The position numbers were made by a program, and so were the translations under genes. The notes below the pieces were generated by a model. It was not told where the DNA came from and did no database searches. It saw only the letters and a list, made by a program, of their open reading frames with translations. Positions 15,533 through 24,160 of a stretch of 64,000 nt of DNA are shown piece after piece. This DNA is from a bacterium (GTDB lineage Bacteria; Bacteroidota; Ignavibacteria; SZUA-365). The stretch spans positions 1-64,000 of the forward strand of contig JAHLLD010000010.1 of assembly GCA_020444325.1 (NCBI GenBank). Reading direction: 5' to 3'. Numbering within the stretch: the first letter of the stretch is position 1; every line of letters begins with the position of its first letter.

Positions 15533-17425
15533 TTAATTCTGTTTGAAGAGCAGTGTATTGTGTGAGGGATTCCGCCAGGCGCGTAGCAGTGCCTGCAGAT
15601 CCACATATCCCTCGGGTTTGACCTCATCGACATCAATGGTAAGCACTCGCGTAACTTCCACATCATGTGCGTCCGCTTTGATCACGCTGCGTATGCTGCC
15701 GATGTTGTTCTGAAATTCCACAGGAGAAGGGACATCCACCGCATGGTAACCTTCGAGATGAAGCACCAGCCGCGTCTCTTCCTTCATGCGTCCCGGTAGA
15801 GAAACCGGGGTGATGCGGTTGTAGTCCCCGATCGGGAGATGCAACGCACTGATTCCTTCGGGCGGAAGCGGAATCTGGAAGCGGAAATAACCTCCGATGC
15901 CTTTCAAAGGATCTTTTGCGTCAACGGAAACTTCGCATACCGACGTCGTCCCCTGCTGCACGGTCATGGGACCCGCTTCGGCATGGAGTCCCTGCGCCGC
16001 ATTTACGAGCGAGGCGCGAGCTGACTTCTGGAATCCCGATGAGTCGAACACTGCACTGTGCACGCCGTTGACGGAAATACTGCTGCGCCCTGAAACATAA
16101 CCGTCACCGCCGAGGGACCAGTCTGATGTCATCGACGAGGTACTGTAACTCGGTCCGATGGCATAATGCCAGATCTGAGGAGGGAGTCCCTCGATCGGCA
16201 TGAAATACCCGGTTGTGTACTGGGAAGGACAGGGACCTCCCTGCGTATCCAGGGATGGATCAAGTACGATGAGCGGGTATTCACCGAGTCCCTGGCAAAT
16301 GACCCCCGCATGCGTGAACAGCTGCAGTGCCGGCACGTTGGGTGTGGCTTCGGGGCCGATCTCCGTGATCACGGGACCCTGCTCACCTGGCATCTGCACG
16401 ATACGCATGCCGCGCGTCGTAACATCATGGCTGAAAAGCACCGGGGATGCTTCGAGTCCGATGCTGCGGCAAAGCTGCGCAAGCATCACAGCCCTGTCGA
16501 GATCCGAGCCGACGTTGAATTCGAGAATCTCCTCAACGGGACGAGCGCGATACCCGATCAGATCGAGCGGGACGCTGCAGCGTCCAACGCGCTTTGCAAC
16601 CCAGTCGCGCAAGGCCAGCGCACTTGCCAGTGGCGTCGCATGCTGCCTGTTGATCATTTCCCCGAGTTCGAGCACATGTGGCGGCAGGGGGCGCGGTCCC
16701 TCCGGTCCGAACACATGCAGGGCGATTGCATCATAGTTGCTCGTGCTGAAGTACAGTACGGGAAGCACCCTCTGGGGCGCGGACTGATGGGCTTCCGTCT
16801 CATACTGCGGGATATGTTTCCGTGTCCATGTATACACGGTGTTTCCCGCTTCCGTTGTAATCACGGGCTGGATATCGTCGCGGGCGAATCCCCATTGCAG
16901 TTCGGTGCCTTCGGGAACGACGACGCGAATGCTCATCTGCACCACATGATTCCTGCTGCCGCACACCACGCGTCCCATGAGTCCGGGATACATCCCCGGT
17001 TTGCTTTCCAGCGTGTACGCGAAATCGACAACCGCACCGGCCTCGAGTCCGGTATGCGTCACCACCATCTCACGCAGATGGTTGAAAGGAACCGCGTGCG
17101 CGGCAGACCGCGGCAGCACCTCATTGTATGCATTCACCGGGGATGGCACGACGCTGCCGTCGCGCATCGTGGTTTCGGATCGCGTTACGTCCAGCGTCTG
17201 CCATTTGGGATTGTAGGTGATGAACGACTCCCCGTACTCGCGCGTGAAGGCGAACGGGGTGAGCAGCTTCAGTTTGCTGCTGTAACTGTAGAGCGTCGAG
17301 CCGTCGGGACGAAGCAGGTATTCATGCTGAATATTTTCGTACACGGCGTCGGTTGTATCCTGCGCGCGGAGTGCCGAGGAAGCTGCCGCGAGGATCAGAA
17401 TGCTGAGTGCAATACGCTTGATCAT
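15533..17425 (-). CDS. DUF3857/transglutaminase-like exported protein with degenerate active site
   Basis: From the ATG at 17425 (AAGGAGG seven bases upstream, an excellent site) the 630-residue product has a signal peptide ending LRAQ. A DUF3857-type beta domain (~25-230) precedes a transglutaminase-like fold (~265-400). Where the neighbour has the catalytic cysteine in CGVCKDK, this protein has NVGSDLDRAVMLAQL, so the nucleophile is missing, and the matching histidine is not evident. It is probably a non-catalytic binding or structural paralogue. It lies 10 bases after its paralogue in the same direction, surely in one operon. The role is unknown, probably periplasmic or on the cell surface. 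Confidence 0.8.
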   Translation of the reverse strand: MIKRIALSILILAAASSALRAQDTTDAVYENIQHEYLLRPDGSTLYSYSSKLKLLTPFAFTREYGESFITYNPKWQTLDVTRSETTMRDGSVVPSPVNAYNEVLPRSAAHAVPFNHLREMVVTHTGLEAGAVVDFAYTLESKPGMYPGLMGRVVCGSRNHVVQMSIRVVVPEGTELQWGFARDDIQPVITTEAGNTVYTWTRKHIPQYETEAHQSAPQRVLPVLYFSTSNYDAIALHVFGPEGPRPLPPHVLELGEMINRQHATPLASALALRDWVAKRVGRCSVPLDLIGYRARPVEEILEFNVGSDLDRAVMLAQLCRSIGLEASPVLFSHDVTTRGMRIVQMPGEQGPVITEIGPEATPNVPALQLFTHAGVICQGLGEYPLIVLDPSLDTQGGPCPSQYTTGYFMPIEGLPPQIWHYAIGPSYSTSSMTSDWSLGGDGYVSGRSSISVNGVHSAVFDSSGFQKSARASLVNAAQGLHAEAGPMTVQQGTTSVCEVSVDAKDPLKGIGGYFRFQIPLPPEGISALHLPIGDYNRITPVSLPGRMKEETRLVLHLEGYHAVDVPSPVEFQNNIGSIRSVIKADAHDVEVTRVLTIDVDEVKPEGYVDLQALLRAWRNPSHNTLLFKQN

Positions 17426-17435
17426 GGCTGCCTCC

Positions 17436-19511
17436 TTATTTGCTGAGAATGACGGGGGTGTCGGAAAGTTGCTTACGCGCCATGAGACAGCTTCGGAACA
17501 GTGGCCACTCCCCTGCCTCATACACCCGCTTCTCCATGCGATGTGTGAGACTGGAACGAAGGATGTTTCCTTCCAGACGCACGTTGCTGCGGAACCCCGC
17601 GACCGCTCCTTCTATCATATTGTCGTCCGGTACCTTGACCGGCGTCATTGTGCCCGGCAGGGTGATATTATCCTGCAGTTCCACCAGGCGCGAACAGCGT
17701 TGACGGAAGCCGTATTTCCTCTGCTCGAGACTGGTATTCGTACGCAGTTCCGGAGCATTGCTGTAGTCATCGAACGGATTGCGCAGAAGCATCGGGGTGA
17801 AATACATCTGTTTGCCGATCACACGGGCGAAGTGCGGAATACGATAGGTCAGTGTGACGGAGAAGGGTTTACTCAGATCGTATACGTCTGTCATTTCCTG
17901 ATGCAGCAGTTCCGCCGCGGGATAAGCATTTGCCAGCAGTTGCGTGTAGACATCCTCCCAGGAACTGCGATGTGATCGTGCGAAAGCACGGCGCATGAGC
18001 GCGTCACTCTGTCCTTCCGCCTCGATCACGACCGTTCCCGCCAGCGTGCCGTCATTCTCCAGCGTCGCGTTGTTCGTGGCCTTCCAGTAATGATTCTGCG
18101 GCGGGGAAACCGGTGTGGACATGATGTCGGCGCCACCGGGGATACCGAGAAGGAATTGCTGCTGCTGTTCGGCGGAGGACCACATTTCCCGCACGCCAGG
18201 AATCCATGTTGGATCAAGCAACATCCATGATCCGTTGCTGCGTTTGACGACGGCGACACTGTGATTGAACTGGTCGGCCGGGATCCTTTCAATACGCGAA
18301 CCTGCCATGGTCATCGCAGGATACGATTCGAATCCCGCAGCGCGAAGCATGGTCACCAGCATACCGGCTTTGTCCTTGCACACACCGCAGCGGTCACTGA
18401 ATGTCATCGCACCGGGATGCAGCGTATAACCTTCCCCTTCTCCCATCGAGATGCCGGAATAACGAATTTCTTCGGCCACCCAGTGGTTGAGGATCGCAAT
18501 TTTCTCGAGTTCGTCATCGACGCCATCGAGAAGTTCATCCGTCTTATCCTGCACCTCCGAGGTCACTTCGAAACTCCCGAAATCCTCATTTACGCCATGG
18601 AACCAGACCGACTTTGCATACCAGTCAGGCGACGTCGACATGAGGAGCTTCGTTGCGACGTCGGACGGCGCAACCATATCCGGCTCCCGCTCGAACGGTT
18701 TGATATTCCGCTTGTACCAGCAATACGTAATCTTTCCGGGTTTGGTGTACATTCCCGCCGTCGGATGCAGCTGATCGGGCGGCGTTTCATGCTGTGCCGC
18801 GGAAGGATTCATCTCCACGGTGACGCGGCGACTGTCTTTCGGATGAAAATGGACATAGGAGGAAAGCTCACCGTTGTACACCTCGTACTGCAGGGGCTTG
18901 TTCTCCGGAACCAGCACGCGATACACCTTTTCGACGACAGGTACCGATGACCAGAATTCCACGATCTCGTAGAAATGCCCCTTCATCGGCGGGATAAACC
19001 GGCTTTCGTCATCCCCGTCCTGCAGCAGCGCGTAGGTAAAGCCCTTGCGGAATGCCACGATCTCGACGGCATCGCCGACTTCCAGCCAGCCGACAGGAGC
19101 CATTTTCTGCCGCGCGCCCCAGTAGATCGCCCGTGCAGGAGCAGCATAATCCACTACCCTGTCCATCGGTACACTTTCCACCAGTCCGCTTTTCCGGTAA
19201 ATGCGCACGCTCCTGATCTCGACATCCGCGGATAGCGGATCATAGTCATAGGTCACCTGACGCATACTGCGCGCCCCCTCCTCGGTCAGAATTTTCACGA
19301 GGCGGTGCATGCGAACGTGGCTCAGTCCGCTGTCCATTACATCGACATCGGTACTGTCGTACGCCACAACGACATCCTGGCCGGGATAATCCTCCGGCTC
19401 ACCGGCTGCCATGAGACGGTAATGATTGCTGTCGAGCTGCGCATATGCTGCAGTCGCCAAAAAGGCGATTGAGAATATCGCCAGGAACAATCCATGTAGT
19501 CGTTGCTTCAT
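17436..19511 (-). CDS. DUF3857 and transglutaminase-domain exported protein
   Basis: The 691-residue protein has a signal peptide (cleavage after AYA), a DUF3857 beta-sandwich region (~45-235) and a transglutaminase/protease-like core at ~325-430. The core has the full triad: Cys in DRCGVCKDKAG, His in QFNHSVAVV and Asp in WMLLDPTW. A C-terminal beta-rich domain follows. Such proteins are widespread in Bacteroidota and are thought to act on exported proteins or peptides; substrates are unknown. The ATG at 19511 is preferred to the in-frame GTG at 19514. It is first gene of a two-gene unit with its degenerate paralogue. Confidence 0.85.
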   Translation of the reverse strand: MKQRLHGLFLAIFSIAFLATAAYAQLDSNHYRLMAAGEPEDYPGQDVVVAYDSTDVDVMDSGLSHVRMHRLVKILTEEGARSMRQVTYDYDPLSADVEIRSVRIYRKSGLVESVPMDRVVDYAAPARAIYWGARQKMAPVGWLEVGDAVEIVAFRKGFTYALLQDGDDESRFIPPMKGHFYEIVEFWSSVPVVEKVYRVLVPENKPLQYEVYNGELSSYVHFHPKDSRRVTVEMNPSAAQHETPPDQLHPTAGMYTKPGKITYCWYKRNIKPFEREPDMVAPSDVATKLLMSTSPDWYAKSVWFHGVNEDFGSFEVTSEVQDKTDELLDGVDDELEKIAILNHWVAEEIRYSGISMGEGEGYTLHPGAMTFSDRCGVCKDKAGMLVTMLRAAGFESYPAMTMAGSRIERIPADQFNHSVAVVKRSNGSWMLLDPTWIPGVREMWSSAEQQQQFLLGIPGGADIMSTPVSPPQNHYWKATNNATLENDGTLAGTVVIEAEGQSDALMRRAFARSHRSSWEDVYTQLLANAYPAAELLHQEMTDVYDLSKPFSVTLTYRIPHFARVIGKQMYFTPMLLRNPFDDYSNAPELRTNTSLEQRKYGFRQRCSRLVELQDNITLPGTMTPVKVPDDNMIEGAVAGFRSNVRLEGNILRSSLTHRMEKRVYEAGEWPLFRSCLMARKQLSDTPVILSK

Positions 19512-19689
19512 CACAAATACCTGCTGTTACACGAGACTCAATTGGTGGGCGCGGCTTCGCGGTTCTCGAAGTATAGTAAAAATCCGGGAATCTGACGAGA
19601 GCAGCGCTTTCGCCTTCGTCGTCGCGCTGTTCAAACTGCGGCGGACAGCAGCACGGGAATCTTGGGATGAGGCGCAGGGGATGGAAGCA

Positions 19690-19716
19690 AAAACGGGTCC
19701 CTGAAGGACCCGTTTT
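19690..19716 (-). terminator. Intrinsic terminator after rpsD
   Basis: An 11-bp stem (AAAACGGGTCC 19690-19700 with GGACCCGTTTT 19706-19716) and a 5-base loop. On the minus strand it ends in CCCGTTTTTGC, 24 bases past the rpsD stop. Confidence 0.88.
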
Positions 19717-19739
19717 CGCCGAGAGAAAAAATTCTGTGT

Positions 19740-20345
19740 CTAGCGGGAGTAGTATTCGATGACCAGGGAGAACTCGCAGACCACAGGGATCTTCTCGCGC
19801 TCGGGTTCGGCGAGCAGCGACACGGAGAGTTCGGGTTTGGAGATCGAGAGATACTCGGGGGGACGCGCAGATTTGACCGCGTCATTGAACATATCGATCT
19901 TGCGGCTCTTCTGACGCACGGTGATAACATCATTGACCTTCACGTGATAGGAAGGGATGTTCACGCGCTTGCCGTTGACTTCAATGTGTCCATGCGTGAC
20001 ATACTGGCGCGCGGCAAAGATGGTGCGCGCGAGACCGCCACGGTAGACAAGGGCATCGAGGCGTGTTTCCAGCATGGCTGCCAGGTTGTCAGACGTGTTC
20101 CCTGCTTTGTTCGTCGCCTTTTTGTAGTAGTTCAGCATCTGCTTTTCGCTGATGTTGTACTGCCAGCGCAGCTTCTGCTTCTCAACAAGCTGCTTTTTGT
20201 AGTCCGAAATCTTCTGACGGCGATTGCGCGAAAGACCGTGGGCACCGGGAGGATGCGGCTTGCGCTCCATATACTTGGATGCCTTGGGGGAAAGGGGGAC
20301 GCCGAGCTGGCGGGAAAGCTTGACCTTGGGGCCGTTGTACTTCAT
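19740..20345 (-). CDS. rpsD: 30S ribosomal protein S4, zinc-free (C-minus) form
   Basis: S4 binds the 5' domain of 16S rRNA and nucleates 30S assembly. The 201-residue protein is normal length, with the S4 RNA-binding domain at ~90-155 ([34 protein letters not shown]). The N-terminal zinc knuckle of the C-plus form is absent: no cysteines occur where CxxC...C would be. The gene stands alone with its own terminator, not in the usual rpsM-rpsK-rpsD-rpoA-rplQ cluster. Either the cluster is split in this lineage or this is a second, zinc-independent paralogue. Possible autoregulatory hairpins lie in its leader. Confidence 0.93.
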   Translation of the reverse strand: MKYNGPKVKLSRQLGVPLSPKASKYMERKPHPPGAHGLSRNRRQKISDYKKQLVEKQKLRWQYNISEKQMLNYYKKATNKAGNTSDNLAAMLETRLDALVYRGGLARTIFAARQYVTHGHIEVNGKRVNIPSYHVKVNDVITVRQKSRKIDMFNDAVKSARPPEYLSISKPELSVSLLAEPEREKIPVVCEFSLVIEYYSR

Positions 20346-20391
20346 ACTGGGTTGCTCCGTAAGACCTTTATTTCTTTAAGAATCCTCATTT

Positions 20392-20437
20392 CACATGCAT
20401 GTGCCGCACGATGCGGCGCAGGAGGAAAACTTCCTCC
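20392..20437 (-). promoter_or_regulatory. Three adjacent palindromes in the rpsD leader
   Basis: Within 100 bases upstream of rpsD are CACATGCATGTG (20392-20403, a perfect 12-bp palindrome), GCCGCA-CGA-TGCGGC (20403-20417) and GGAGGAA-AAC-TTCCTCC (20421-20437). In the transcript they would form a compact structured leader, which suits autoregulation by S4 as known for rpsD in other phyla. Homology to a known S4 leader was not established. An operator role is also possible. Confidence 0.45.
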
Positions 20438-20635
20438 ATTTAGAGCATTAGCAAATATAGAGCTGTAGTGGGAAATATCAAAATATCATTTTTCAGGAAA
20501 GAATCCAGTTCCCCGTAGCATCTTCCGAAGATAGTGAAACATGCCGCGAAACGCTCCGTATGATGCTGCATGCCCGGATCCACGGCCGGACCGGTCAGAG
20601 AATGCGACGCAGTTTGCCGCAACATTATCTCCGAT

Positions 20636-21331
20636 ATGATGACCACTCTTTCCGTGCTTCGTCAGCGCGGTCCCGCGCGATTGGAATATCCGGCGCTCCT
20701 TGAGCTGCCCGAGGGACCGCTGCGCCTTCACCGGTTTCTCGGCAAAGGGAAATCCGGATACTCCTTCCACGCCGTACACGAGCGCAAAGAAGTCGTATTC
20801 AAGTGCATGCACGATGAGACATGCGATTTCTACCGCTTCGACGACGCGAAAACAGCCCTTGAGGAACGCGATTATCACCGGTTGAAAGAAATCGGTCTTC
20901 CCGTCCCCGATCTGCTCAATACCGATCACAGGCATGGCTACCTGATCAAGGAGTTCATTCCTGGCATGACCGCGGCGGAGATGGTGGCGGAAGCGCTTCC
21001 TTCCACCGATATTCTTCGCCAGCTCTTTGAATTCAGTGCCCTCTGCCGTCAGGAGCGACTGAACATCGACTACTTTCCTACCAATTTTGTCATACGCAGC
21101 GGTCGTTTGTATTATATCGACTACGAACTCAATCCCTATCAGCCAGCCTGGTCGCTCGAACGCTGGGGACTGTATTACTGGGCCAATACGGCGGGAATGC
21201 ACGAATTCCTCTACCATGGCTCCACACGTCTGCTCGATGAACCTGAACAGGCCGGCTCTCCGCTTCGCGCACCGTTCGAAGCCATCGTGCAGAGCTGGAT
21301 TGAAGAATTTGGAGACGGATTGATGGAGTGA
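20636..21331 (+). CDS. Small protein-kinase-fold protein
   Basis: This cytoplasmic protein of 231 residues (starting MMTTLSV) has a compact kinase-like fold. It shows a glycine loop GKGKSGYSFHAV, the ATP-anchoring lysine in VVFKCMH, a catalytic-loop-like NIDYFPTNFVIRSG with the expected Asp and Asn, and YIDYELN as the likely metal-binding Asp. It resembles lipopolysaccharide-kinase or RIO-like small kinases more than Hanks-type serine/threonine kinases. Activity is likely but the substrate is unknown. No good ribosome binding site fixes the start (an ATG at 20570 is also open). Its TGA stop is followed in the same frame by an open linker leading into the DUF4870 gene. Confidence 0.72.
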   Translation: MMTTLSVLRQRGPARLEYPALLELPEGPLRLHRFLGKGKSGYSFHAVHERKEVVFKCMHDETCDFYRFDDAKTALEERDYHRLKEIGLPVPDLLNTDHRHGYLIKEFIPGMTAAEMVAEALPSTDILRQLFEFSALCRQERLNIDYFPTNFVIRSGRLYYIDYELNPYQPAWSLERWGLYYWANTAGMHEFLYHGSTRLLDEPEQAGSPLRAPFEAIVQSWIEEFGDGLME

Positions 21332-21342
21332 CAGCAGTCCGG

Positions 21343-21423
21343 CAGCAAGGAACCGGACAGCAATGAAGCACCATCCAGCAGCAAGGAACTGGACAGCAGC
21401 GAAGCACCATCCAGCAGCAAGGA
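21343..21423 (+). repeat. 36-bp in-frame repeat between kinase and DUF4870 genes
   Basis: Two full 36-bp units (21343-21378, 21379-21414) and a 9-base partial third. Read in the frame shared by both neighbouring genes they encode 12-residue repeats of the type SKE-P/L-DS-N/S-EAPSS, an acidic, serine-rich linker. The AAGGAG of the partial unit (21418-21423) also serves as ribosome binding site for the ATG at 21434. Confidence 0.9.
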
Positions 21424-21433
21424 GAATGAAGAC

Positions 21434-21919
21434 ATGGATGCAACAACGACGCAGCAGAACGACCCCGCTTCCGATCCCACCCCGGAGGCAATGTCCGCCG
21501 AGCAGAAAGCGCATGACGAATACCGCCGCAGGCACGACGAGCGGGCGTGGGCCATGCTTGCGCACCTTGCCGTCTTTTCAGCCGGCATCATCCCCTTCGG
21601 CCATATCTTCGGTCCTCTCATCGTCTGGCTGATCAAGCGGGATCAGTATCCCCTCGTGGACGACCAGGGGAAGGAATCGCTGAACTTCCAGATCAGCATG
21701 AGCATCTACACGATTATCCTTACCATCGTCGGCGTCGTTTTGCTGCTCTCATTCGCCGCGGGCGACAACGAATCGAGCGTTCTCGGCGCCCTCATCGCTA
21801 TCGGCGTCGGACTGATTGTCATCGCGTTCGGCGTCCTCATACTCGTCATCATCGCGGCGGTCCGCAGTTACCGCGGAGAACGCTACCGCTACCCCCTCAC
21901 CATCCGCTTCATCAGCTGA
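21434..21919 (+). CDS. DUF4870 (Tic20-like) membrane protein
   Basis: This is a 161-residue inner-membrane protein. An acidic, proline-rich N-terminus (1-~35) precedes the DUF4870 core: WAMLAHLAVFSAGIIPFGH, then IVWLIKRDQYPLVDDQGKES and three further hydrophobic segments, ending in YRYPLTIRFI. The family is common and structurally Tic20-like, but its role is unknown. AAGGAG 10 bases upstream supports the ATG at 21434. The frame is open upstream through the repeat linker to the kinase TGA, so a read-through kinase-membrane fusion is conceivable. Confidence 0.85.
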   Translation: MDATTTQQNDPASDPTPEAMSAEQKAHDEYRRRHDERAWAMLAHLAVFSAGIIPFGHIFGPLIVWLIKRDQYPLVDDQGKESLNFQISMSIYTIILTIVGVVLLLSFAAGDNESSVLGALIAIGVGLIVIAFGVLILVIIAAVRSYRGERYRYPLTIRFIS

Positions 21920-21928
21920 CTCCCCCCG

Positions 21929-22110
21929 CGCGAGGCGCAGCTGAGCTCCCGCGCGAGGCGCAGCCGAGCTCCCGCGCGAAGCGAAGCTGAGCTCAAGCGC
22001 GAGGCGCAGCCGAGCACAAGCGCGAGGCGAAGCCGAGCTCAAGCGCGAGGCGCAGCCGAGCTCAAGCGCGAGGCGCAGCCGAGCTCAAGCGCGAGTTCCG
22101 CTTGCGGAAC
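21929..22110. repeat. 23-bp tandem array ending in a short palindrome
   Basis: Seven copies of a 23-bp unit (consensus CGCGAGGCGCAGCCGAGCTC plus AAG or CCG) run from 21929 to 22089, and a truncated eighth leads into GTTCCGC-TT-GCGGAAC (22095-22110). The unit length is not a multiple of three, so it is not a coding repeat. It fills most of the gap between the DUF4870 stop and the kynurenine cluster. The rest of the gap (22111-22236) is A/T-richer and is the likely promoter region of that cluster. Confidence 0.95.
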
Positions 22111-22236
22111 GAGCAACCCCCTGCATTTGTGATTTCCCCGGCCGGGTGTATTTTATTCTTTTGGAAACCCACGAGACATTTACGCCCGCGTGCAGCAGCG
22201 TGTGACACGATTGCTGTCAGGCGGGGAGGTTGATTT

Positions 22237-23679
22237 ATGGAACACATCCGCAATTACATACAGGGTGAGCTGCGTGATTCACTCAGCGGCGCCTGGATGC
22301 CCAATTTTGAACCCGCGACCGGAGAGGTCTATGCGCGCATTCCGGATTCGGTTCCGGCGGACGTTGACGATGCGGTACAGGCTGCGAAAGAGGCCTTTCC
22401 TGCCTGGTCCGCCCTGCCCGCTCAGCGACGATCGGCTTACATGCTGCGCATCGCCGAACTGATCGAGGAACGCCTCGATGATCTTGCTGCCGCGGAATCC
22501 CGCGACAACGGGAAGCCGCTGCATCTCGCCCGGTCGGTCGACATCCCGAGAGCAGCGCAGAATTTTCGTTTTTTTGCCACGGCGATTCTGCACAGTTCCA
22601 CCGATGCGCATATCACCGACGGAGAAGCGATAAACTACACGCTTCGTCAGCCGCTCGGGGTCGCAGGCTGTATATCGCCGTGGAATCTCCCGCTGTACCT
22701 TTTTACGTGGAAAATCACTCCCGCGCTCGCAGCGGGCAATACCGTCGTCGCGAAACCGAGTGAAATCACGCCGATGACGGCGTTCCGGCTCTCACAGATC
22801 TGCATGGATGCCGGGCTCCCTCCCGGGGTGCTCAACATCGTGCATGGACGGGGATCGGAAGTGGGGGCCGCCATTACGGAGCACCCTGATATCCCGGCCA
22901 TTTCCTTCACAGGTGGAACGGCGACCGGTGAAGCCATTGCGCGCACCGCCGCGCCGATGTTCAAAAAACTATCGCTCGAACTGGGCGGGAAAAATCCCAC
23001 GGTGATTTTTGCAGACTGTGATTTCGATCAGACGATAGAAACCGTGCTGCGCAGCGCATTCTCCAACCAGGGAGAGATCTGCCTCTGCGGTTCACGCATT
23101 TTCATCGAGCGGCCGCTCTACGACAGATTTCGCGATACGTTTGTGGCGCGTGTGCAACAGCTGCAGGTGGGCGACCCGCTCAACGGAGCGACGGATCAGG
23201 GCGCGGTGGTCTCCGAAGCACACATGGAGAAAGTGCTCAGTTATGTCTCCCTTGCACGTGAGGAAGGAGGCAGCGTCCTCTGTGGTGGTGCGCGCGTCAT
23301 ACCTGAAGGACGGTGTGAAAACGGCTGGTTCATTTCTCCCACGGTGATTGAGGGACTGCCATTCAGCTGCAGAACGAATCAGGAAGAGATTTTCGGGCCT
23401 GTCGCGACATTGCTTCCCTTCGACACTGAGGAGGAAGTAATTGCCCAGGCGAACAGTACTCCTTACGGACTCGCCGCATCGCTGTGGACGCAGGACCTCA
23501 CCCGCGCGCATCGTGTGGCCGCCGCACTGCAGACCGGTATCGTCTGGATCAACTGCTGGATGCTCCGGGATCTGCGCACACCGTTCGGCGGCATGAAGCA
23601 ATCCGGTGTCGGGCGCGAAGGCGGCTGGGACGCGCTGCATTTTTTCACCGAAGCAAAAAATATCTGCGTAAAACTCTGA
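22237..23679 (+). CDS. Aldehyde dehydrogenase, probable 2-aminomuconate semialdehyde dehydrogenase
   Basis: This 480-residue NAD-dependent aldehyde dehydrogenase would oxidise 2-aminomuconate-6-semialdehyde to 2-aminomuconate. The general-base glutamate is in LELGGKNPT, the nucleophilic cysteine in NQGEICLCGSR, and the cofactor region in SFTGGTATGEAI and PWNLPLYL. By itself the sequence only says ALDH of the hydroxymuconic/aminomuconic semialdehyde group; the specific call rests on its place at the head of a kynurenine cluster next to an aminomuconate deaminase and ACMS decarboxylase. GGGGAGG precedes the start. It is the first gene after the 23-bp array, so the operon promoter should lie at 22111-22236. 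Confidence 0.85.
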   Translation: MEHIRNYIQGELRDSLSGAWMPNFEPATGEVYARIPDSVPADVDDAVQAAKEAFPAWSALPAQRRSAYMLRIAELIEERLDDLAAAESRDNGKPLHLARSVDIPRAAQNFRFFATAILHSSTDAHITDGEAINYTLRQPLGVAGCISPWNLPLYLFTWKITPALAAGNTVVAKPSEITPMTAFRLSQICMDAGLPPGVLNIVHGRGSEVGAAITEHPDIPAISFTGGTATGEAIARTAAPMFKKLSLELGGKNPTVIFADCDFDQTIETVLRSAFSNQGEICLCGSRIFIERPLYDRFRDTFVARVQQLQVGDPLNGATDQGAVVSEAHMEKVLSYVSLAREEGGSVLCGGARVIPEGRCENGWFISPTVIEGLPFSCRTNQEEIFGPVATLLPFDTEEEVIAQANSTPYGLAASLWTQDLTRAHRVAAALQTGIVWINCWMLRDLRTPFGGMKQSGVGREGGWDALHFFTEAKNICVKL

Positions 23680-23688
23680 CAGGATATT

Positions 23689-24147
23689 ATGAGCGATACA
23701 ACCAAGACCAACGAAACAGCGAACGGAATCGAATCGCGGGAAATCATTGACTCGGGGAAGGCGCCGGAACCGGTTGGCATGTATCCTCATGCCCGCCGCG
23801 TCGGCAACCTGCTTTTTCTTTCCGGCGTGGGACCCCGCGAGCGCGGCAGCAAAATCATCCCCGGCGTTCAGCTCGACGGTGAAGGAAACATCGTCTCTTA
23901 CGATATCGAGGCGCAGTGTCATTCGGTGTTCAAGAATGTGCGCGCTATTCTCGAGGATGCAGGGTCAGGCTGGGACAGGCTCGTCGATGTCACCGTCTTT
24001 CTCACGAACATGAAGGACGATTTCAGTACGTACAATCGGGTGTATGCCGAGTATTTCGCGGACAACCGGCCCTGCAGAACGACAGTGGAAATCAACGCAC
24101 TGCCCACCCCTATTGCCATCGAACTCAAATGCATTGCGACCATCTGA
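23689..24147 (+). CDS. RidA-family protein, probable 2-aminomuconate deaminase
   Basis: This 152-residue YjgF/RidA-fold protein forms trimers in the family. Seen here are NLLFLSGVGPRE, the helix EAQCHSVFKNVRAILEDAG, and the arginine/glutamate region RTTVEINALP that shapes the active-site cleft. In the 2-aminomuconate pathway a RidA homologue hydrolyses the enamine of 2-aminomuconate to 4-oxalocrotonate plus ammonia. That role fits its place directly after the semialdehyde dehydrogenase. A general enamine/imine deaminase is the fallback call. It begins nine bases after the preceding stop. Confidence 0.82.
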   Translation: MSDTTKTNETANGIESREIIDSGKAPEPVGMYPHARRVGNLLFLSGVGPRERGSKIIPGVQLDGEGNIVSYDIEAQCHSVFKNVRAILEDAGSGWDRLVDVTVFLTNMKDDFSTYNRVYAEYFADNRPCRTTVEINALPTPIAIELKCIATI

Positions 24148-24160
24148 GAAAGGACAGGAC

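Noticed and set aside
21749-22042. Minus-strand protein encoded by the 23-bp repeat
   Set aside because: The repeat period is not a multiple of three, the frame runs into the antisense of the DUF4870 gene, and there is no ribosome binding site.
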